The position numbers were made by a program, and so were the translations under genes. Below the pieces are notes generated by a model. That model had not been told where the DNA came from. It did no database searches and worked only from the letters and a program-made list of their open reading frames with translations. Shown one piece after another: positions 6,207 through 9,182 of a stretch of 9,182 nucleotides of DNA. Origin of the DNA: CAZDUZ01 sp964508755 (lineage in GTDB: Bacteria > Patescibacteriota > Dojkabacteria > SC72 > JAFGCJ01); contig CAZDUZ010000033.1 in assembly GCA_964508755.1 (NCBI GenBank), positions 1 through 9,182 of the forward strand, in the 5' to 3' direction. Numbering within the stretch: position 1 is the first letter of the stretch; the number at the start of each line of letters is the position of its first letter.

Positions 6207-6902
6207 TTAAACCTTTTTAAATGGGCGTGTCTTTGGTGTACGCCGCTTGATTATATACTTCCGAGTACGCAAATTACTGCGTGTCTTGGTACCAATACGA
6301 TGTCCCCAAATATCCTTCGCTCTACCAATAACTCCCCGACCTTCACCTCCACCGTGNNNNNNNNNNNNNNNNNNNNNNNNNNNNNNNNNNNNNNNNNNNN
6401 NNNNNNNNNNNNNNNNNNNNNNNNNNNNNNNNNNNNNNNNNNNNNNNNNNNNNNNNCCTTTTACTAGTTCAACATCAAATACCGGTGTTCCAGACGGAAT
6501 GCGCCGAATAAGGGTAGTATTACCAACCGTTGTCGGAACGTCTTCACCAGATACAATACTCATCCCAGGTTCCATTCCACGAGCGGCAAGAACATATCTT
6601 CTCTCACCATCTCGGTACTTCAACAAAGCGATATGAGCCGATAGATTTGGATCATACTCCAACCGTTCGATAACAGCAGGGATACCAAACTTATTCTTTC
6701 GATGATCAATCATACGAGCCAATTTCTTTACCCCGCCACCTTGATGACGGACAGTAATTTGACCCGTGTTATTACGTCCGGCTCGACTCTTTCTACCTAA
6801 AGCCAATCCCTTAACTGGACGACCACGATAAAGACCGGATCGATCCTCCAGATGAGTATGCCTTCTTGTCGGTGTTGTTGGACTGTAGCTACGAATTGCC
6901 AT
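6207..6902 (-). CDS. rplB: 50S ribosomal protein L2 (interrupted by an assembly gap)
   Basis: L2 is one of the largest and most conserved 50S proteins. It binds 23S rRNA domain IV and is needed for subunit joining and peptidyl transfer. The N-terminal 148 residues are readable, with SPTTPTRRHTHLEDRSGL, KGLALGRKSRAGRN, the VRHQGGGVK motif, MIDHRKNKFGIPA and the ending VFDVELVK. The first partial codon of the gap (GGN) must encode glycine, as in the family. After 100 N the sequence resumes at HGGGEGR and runs 49 residues to KKV. Comparison with E. coli L2 predicts about 82 residues between that glycine and HGGGEGR, but the N run supplies only 33 codons. The true protein is therefore probably about 280 residues rather than 231. 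ATG at 6902; stop TAA. Confidence 0.96.
   Translation of the reverse strand: MAIRSYSPTTPTRRHTHLEDRSGLYRGRPVKGLALGRKSRAGRNNTGQITVRHQGGGVKKLARMIDHRKNKFGIPAVIERLEYDPNLSAHIALLKYRDGERRYVLAARGMEPGMSIVSGEDVPTTVGNTTLIRRIPSGTPVFDVELVKXXXXXXXXXXXXXXXXXXXXXXXXXXXXXXXXXXHGGGEGRGVIGRAKDIWGHRIGTKTRSNLRTRKYIIKRRTPKTRPFKKV
6357..6456. other. Assembly gap of exactly 100 N inside rplB
   Basis: Exactly 100 consecutive N lie within the L2 gene. A round number suggests a placeholder of unknown size placed by a scaffolder. The reading frame is kept across it, which happens one time in three by chance. From L2 family length the missing DNA should be about 245-250 bases, so downstream coordinates may be off by about 150 bases. 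Confidence 0.97.
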
Positions 6903-6907
6903 AACGA

Positions 6908-7192
6908 TTATTTAAATAAATCAATAGTGTCACCAGATTTTAATGTAACAATAGCTTTTTTGTAACCCCTTCGCCTTCCGGAAATCCGCTTTCGATAATC
7001 CATTACTCTGCGGTCTCTTCGATTAATTGTATTTACATCAGTAACTGTAACTTTAAATCTACTCTCAACCTCATCTTTAACTTGTTTTTTGTTTGCAGAA
7101 CTCAGTACGCGAAAGGTATACACGGCATCTTCACTGCGAGTGAAGCTCTTCTCTGAAACAATTGGTTGTACAATAACCTGTGTATTTTTCAT
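6908..7192 (-). CDS. rplW: 50S ribosomal protein L23
   Basis: L23 sits at the exit-tunnel opening and is the docking site for trigger factor and signal recognition particle. With the ATG at 7192 the product is 94 residues, the normal length. Family features are VQPIVSEKSF near the N-terminus, YTFRV, ANKKQVKDEVESRF, TVTDVNTINRR and the end RRGYKKAIVTL then GDTIDLF. A longer open frame runs up to 7273, but its extra 27 hydrophobic residues (MILLELTWF...) lie inside rplD and are not L23-like, so they are excluded. The start lies 1 base after the rplD stop. The TAA stop lies 5 bases before rplB. The arginine-rich stretch RRDRRVMDYRKRISGRRRG is the rRNA-binding segment. Confidence 0.97.
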   Translation of the reverse strand: MKNTQVIVQPIVSEKSFTRSEDAVYTFRVLSSANKKQVKDEVESRFKVTVTDVNTINRRDRRVMDYRKRISGRRRGYKKAIVTLKSGDTIDLFK

Positions 7193-7193
7193 G

Positions 7194-7835
7194 CTAATTT
7201 TGAAGCAAACGCTTCTCCAAAACATTAACAGCTGCAGGAACGGTAAGAACCACGTCAGCTCCAGCAATATCATAAATATTTACTTCGACAGGAGAACATA
7301 CTTTCACAGAATCAACATTTCTTGTCGAGAGAACTAACTTTTCAGTACCATCTTCATTATTCGTAATAATAAGAACTTTCTTTTCGCTTAATCCAAGATC
7401 TTTCAATAAGGCTAACGCTTCTTTTGTTTTGGAATTTGAAAATGCATTCAAATCTCCTAGAATTACTACTGACTTTTCTCGTAAATGATCTGACAGTACG
7501 CATGAGATTGCTTTATGCTTCATTCTTTTATTTAAAGAAAGAAGAGACTTGTGTGATATCGGAGGAAACGCAACTCCACCTTTTGTCCACAGTGGTGATC
7601 TAATAGAACCTTGCCTCGCTCTTCCAGTACCCTTTTGTTTCCAAGGCTTCGCACCACCTCCACTTACCTCTGCTCGAGTTTTTGCGTGAGCAGTACCTTT
7701 ACGAGAGTTAGCGTGGTAAATATAAAGAGCCTGAGCAACAAGATCATGATTCGCAGGAACTGACCATACCAACTCATTGAGTTCTATTGAATCTGAGCCT
7801 TCTTTTCCTTTGGTTGTCATCAGTGTATATTTCAT
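7194..7835 (-). CDS. rplD: 50S ribosomal protein L4
   Basis: L4 binds 23S rRNA domain I and its long loop lines the polypeptide exit tunnel. In E. coli it also represses the S10 operon. The product has 213 residues, close to the usual 205-210. The extended tunnel loop is clear at about residues 44-91: RKGTAHAKTRAEVSGGG, KPWKQKGTGRARQGSIRSP and KGGVAFPP. The ATG at 7835 shares its A with the rplC TGA stop. A TTG one codon upstream (7838) and an ATG at 7820 are alternatives; the first ATG best fits the family N-terminus. The stop is TAG, one base before the rplW ATG. Whether L4 autoregulates here cannot be told, since the S10 leader is not recognisably E. coli-like. Confidence 0.97.
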   Translation of the reverse strand: MKYTLMTTKGKEGSDSIELNELVWSVPANHDLVAQALYIYHANSRKGTAHAKTRAEVSGGGAKPWKQKGTGRARQGSIRSPLWTKGGVAFPPISHKSLLSLNKRMKHKAISCVLSDHLREKSVVILGDLNAFSNSKTKEALALLKDLGLSEKKVLIITNNEDGTEKLVLSTRNVDSVKVCSPVEVNIYDIAGADVVLTVPAAVNVLEKRLLQN

Positions 7836-8440
7836 CAATTCTCAAGAGTAATACGTAAAACTCCGCCTTCATTTCCTGGAAGAGTTCCTTTTATTAGTAA
7901 ATAATCATCTCCCACTTCAACAATCTCGCGATTATACATCGTATTGCGAATTGCACCAGATTTCCCAGCCATTTTTGTACCTTTCCAAATACGACCAGGA
8001 TCCGTTCCCGCACCAATAGAACCTGGTGCTCTATGACGATCAGATTGACCATGTGTTTTCGGACCACCGTGAAAACCCCATCTCTTTACTACTCCAGTAA
8101 ACCCTTTTCCTTTTGTAATTCCTGAAACCTTCGCTTTAGTATGTCCCTGAGCAATCTCTGGTCCAAATTCCGCACCAGAAGTAATATCCTGCTCCTCTGT
8201 CCACACAGTCCAAACAGACGATGGAACCTTCTTAATATCAGAATACTTACCCTTCTCGGACTTATTAGAATTTTTTCTTGATCCAAGACCAAGCTCGACC
8301 CCAGTAAGTGAGGTCACTCCTTCAGCTGGAATCACCGAGCAAACAACGTTTTTCGGTACTTCAACTATAGTTACAGGAACGACTTTGTCATCCTTGAACA
8401 CCTGTGTCATTTTTCGTTTGTAGCCTAGCAGATATTTCAC
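7835..8440 (-). CDS. rplC: 50S ribosomal protein L3
   Basis: L3 is a primary 23S rRNA binder that starts large-subunit assembly and reaches toward the peptidyl transferase centre. The product has 201 residues (family about 200-215). The N-terminus LLGYKRKMTQVF matches the family's LGxKxGMTxxF start, which supports GTG at 8440 rather than the internal ATG at 8410. The central loop, about residues 109-165, is diagnostic: TKGKGFTGVVKRWGFHGG, then HRAPGSIG and KGTKMAG. The glutamine that is methylated in E. coli L3 (Gln150, in SIGQNQTPG) has no counterpart here, because the segment reads SIGAGTDPG. No spaced Shine-Dalgarno is seen; an AGG abuts the GTG. The TGA stop overlaps the rplD ATG by one base (TGATG), which suggests coupled translation. 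Confidence 0.97.
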   Translation of the reverse strand: MKYLLGYKRKMTQVFKDDKVVPVTIVEVPKNVVCSVIPAEGVTSLTGVELGLGSRKNSNKSEKGKYSDIKKVPSSVWTVWTEEQDITSGAEFGPEIAQGHTKAKVSGITKGKGFTGVVKRWGFHGGPKTHGQSDRHRAPGSIGAGTDPGRIWKGTKMAGKSGAIRNTMYNREIVEVGDDYLLIKGTLPGNEGGVLRITLEN

Positions 8441-8460
8441 CCTGCATATTAAACAAAATT

Positions 8461-8473
8461 ATCCTATCAGGAT
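8461..8473. repeat. Small inverted repeat upstream of rplC
   Basis: The minus strand reads ATCCT, GAT, AGGAT: a 5-bp stem with a 3-base loop, 20 bases before the rplC start. Together with the palindrome at 8483-8498 it fills much of the rpsJ-rplC spacer. Its stability is low. A role in rplC translation is only a possibility. Confidence 0.25.
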
Positions 8474-8482
8474 TACATATTC

Positions 8483-8498
8483 TCAGTCACGTGAGTGA
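8483..8498. repeat. Imperfect 16-bp palindrome just after rpsJ
   Basis: The plus strand reads TCAGTCACGTGAGTGA. It is a palindrome around CACGTG with a single symmetric mismatch (G opposite G). It sits 2 bases past the rpsJ stop codon in the 60-base rpsJ-rplC spacer. It could fold into a weak hairpin in mRNA or be a dyad-symmetric protein-binding site. It may also be chance. No T-tract follows, so it is not a terminator by itself. Confidence 0.35.
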
Positions 8499-8500
8499 AC

Positions 8501-8809
8501 CTACAATATCTCAATCCCTACACCCACAGGAACCTGAAGGTGTTGCAAAGCGTCGATCGTCTGAGCGGTAGGCTCAAGAATGTCGATAAGCCGGACATGG
8601 GTCCTCACCTCGAAATGCTCCATAGAGCGTTTATAAACATGAGGTGAGCGGTTTACAGCAAACCGCTGGAACTTCGTGGGCAAAGGAATCGGACCGGAAA
8701 CCTTGGCTCCTGTACGCAAAGCTGTCTCAATTATACTTTTTGTCGAGCTATCTACGACCCGAGCGTCGTATCCCTTAAGTTTTACTCGGATTTTTGAAGG
8801 AGCTGCCAC
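8501..8809 (-). CDS. rpsJ: 30S ribosomal protein S10
   Basis: S10 is a component of the small-subunit head and, in well-studied bacteria, also the NusE partner of NusB in antitermination. The 102-residue product matches the usual family length (about 100-105). It has the typical start KIRVKLKGYDARVVD, the family segments TGAKVSGPIPLPT and VNRSPHVYKRSMEHFE, and the ending VGVGIEIL. The start is GTG at 8809 and no Shine-Dalgarno sequence is visible before it (the upstream sequence is TTTTTATTATC). The stop is TAG. It is the first gene of the S10 cluster, separated from tuf by 64 bases holding a hairpin, and from rplC by 60 bases, the largest gap inside the ribosomal block. Alternative starts inside the gene would remove conserved residues, so GTG is preferred. 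Confidence 0.97.
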   Translation of the reverse strand: MAAPSKIRVKLKGYDARVVDSSTKSIIETALRTGAKVSGPIPLPTKFQRFAVNRSPHVYKRSMEHFEVRTHVRLIDILEPTAQTIDALQHLQVPVGVGIEIL

Positions 8810-8839
8810 GATAATAAAAAGAGCAATTTAGTCTTAGTA

Positions 8840-8859
8840 GCGGGGTCTTACGACCCCGC
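8840..8859 (-). promoter_or_regulatory. Strong GNRA-capped hairpin between tuf and rpsJ
   Basis: On the minus strand this reads GCGGGGTC, GTAA, GACCCCGC: a perfect 8-bp, GC-rich stem closed by a GUAA (GNRA) tetraloop. It starts 14 bases after the tuf stop and ends 30 bases before the rpsJ start. No T-tract follows the stem directly; the nearest T5 is about 20 bases further on. It is therefore not a textbook Rho-independent terminator. It may be a weak terminator or attenuator separating tuf from the ribosomal operon, an RNA-stability or processing element at the 3' end of tuf mRNA, or a leader structure of the S10 operon. The structure is seen directly; its function is inferred. Confidence 0.6.
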
Positions 8860-8873
8860 CATCATAACCTTAC

Positions 8874-9182
8874 TTACTTGATGATGTCTGTAACGACACC
8901 GGATCCAACAGTCTTGCTTCCTTCACGGATTGCGAATCTCTGCTGCTTCTCAAGCACGACCGGCATTAGAAGTTTGCAGGTAAATTCAACGTTGTCACCA
9001 GGCATTACCATCTCAGTACCTTCAGGAAGAGAAACCTCTCCAGTTACATCTGCGGTTCTGATATAGAACTGCGGTTTGTAACCGGTTACGAACGGTGTCC
9101 ATCTTCCACCCTCTTCTTTGGTCAGGATATAAACCTGAGCTTTGAATTCGGTATATGTCTTAACAGAACCGGGCTTTGCAAG
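8874..9182 (-). CDS. tuf: Elongation factor Tu, C-terminal part (5' end outside window)
   Basis: EF-Tu is the GTPase that carries aminoacyl-tRNA to the ribosomal A site. Only the last 102 codons are present, reading from the window edge to a TAA stop. The translation begins LAKPGSVKTYTEF and contains the family hallmarks GYKPQFYIRT, DVTGEV, PEGTEMVMPGDN, RFAIREGSKTVGSG and the ending VVTDIIK. By comparison with E. coli EF-Tu this is essentially all of domain 3, the beta-barrel that contacts the tRNA T-stem and EF-Ts. The GTPase domain and domain 2 lie beyond the window. The alanine in RFAIREG, where kirromycin-resistance changes occur in E. coli (A375), is the wild-type residue. The gene lies just upstream of rpsJ, which is the classical str-S10 junction. 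The identification is secure; only the start is unseen. Confidence 0.98.
   Translation of the reverse strand, partial: LAKPGSVKTYTEFKAQVYILTKEEGGRWTPFVTGYKPQFYIRTADVTGEVSLPEGTEMVMPGDNVEFTCKLLMPVVLEKQQRFAIREGSKTVGSGVVTDIIK

Noticed and set aside
7193..7273. 27-residue hydrophobic N-terminal extension on L23
   Set aside because: It lies in the coding part of rplD in another frame, and L23 family starts match MKNTQVIVQPIVSEKS at 7192.
8811..8816. TATTAT hexamer (minus strand) before rpsJ as a -10 promoter box
   Set aside because: It lies one base from the GTG start, so a transcript from it would begin inside the gene. No convincing -35 box is at the right distance.
8840..8859. Calling the tuf-rpsJ hairpin a definite Rho-independent terminator
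   Set aside because: There is no T-tract directly after the stem; the T5 run is about 20 bases downstream. It is kept as an unassigned regulatory hairpin.
1..9182. CRISPR array, mobile element, tRNA, defence or biosynthetic system
   Set aside because: No direct repeats, transposase, integrase, tRNA cloverleaf or accessory gene was found. The whole window is accounted for by ribosomal protein genes and tuf.

Overview
This window is a single minus-strand block of translation genes: the C-terminal quarter of tuf, then the complete S10 operon and most of the spc operon. In transcription order, right to left, it reads tuf (partial), rpsJ, rplC, rplD, rplW, rplB, rpsS, rplV, rpsC, rplP, rpmC, rpsQ, rplN, rplX, rplE, rpsZ (zinc-type S14), rpsH, rplF, rplR, rpsE, rplO. 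The plus strand carries no convincing gene. No stretch above about 65 bases lacks a gene, apart from a 100-base run of N inside rplB.

The organism is a bacterium of moderate to low GC by eye. rpmD (ribosomal protein L30), which normally sits between rpsE and rplO, is absent, and those two genes overlap by 32 bases. Absence of L30, very tight packing, a four-cysteine S14 and a direct tuf-rpsJ junction fit the Candidate Phyla Radiation (Patescibacteria). Some other lineages also lack L30, so this placement is an inference. TGA serves as the stop of five genes (rplC, rplV, rpsQ, rplN, rplX), and no gene has an in-frame TGA. This argues against the UGA-glycine code of Gracilibacteria and Absconditabacteria.

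Layout: 8874-9182 is the end of EF-Tu. 8810-8873 is a spacer with a strong 8-bp hairpin capped by a GUAA loop. 4091-8809 is rpsJ to rpmC, with a 60-base spacer after rpsJ that holds two small inverted repeats. 8-4098 is rpsQ to rplO. secY would be expected next, but only 7 bases remain after rplO. Most junctions are 0-17 bases apart or overlapping, so translational coupling probably sets the output. Shine-Dalgarno motifs are weak or absent before most starts.

The products cooperate directly. Most are primary or secondary rRNA binders of the two subunits, and EF-Tu delivers aminoacyl-tRNA to the finished ribosome. Unusual points are a roughly 50-residue N-terminal extension on L22, a 47-residue Lys/Thr/Ser-rich tail on L24 after its zinc ribbon, and an assembly gap in rplB that is probably too short. 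Residues that are modified in E. coli L3 and L16 are also replaced. I looked for an undescribed system and did not find one: this is a conserved housekeeping region with lineage-specific variations.
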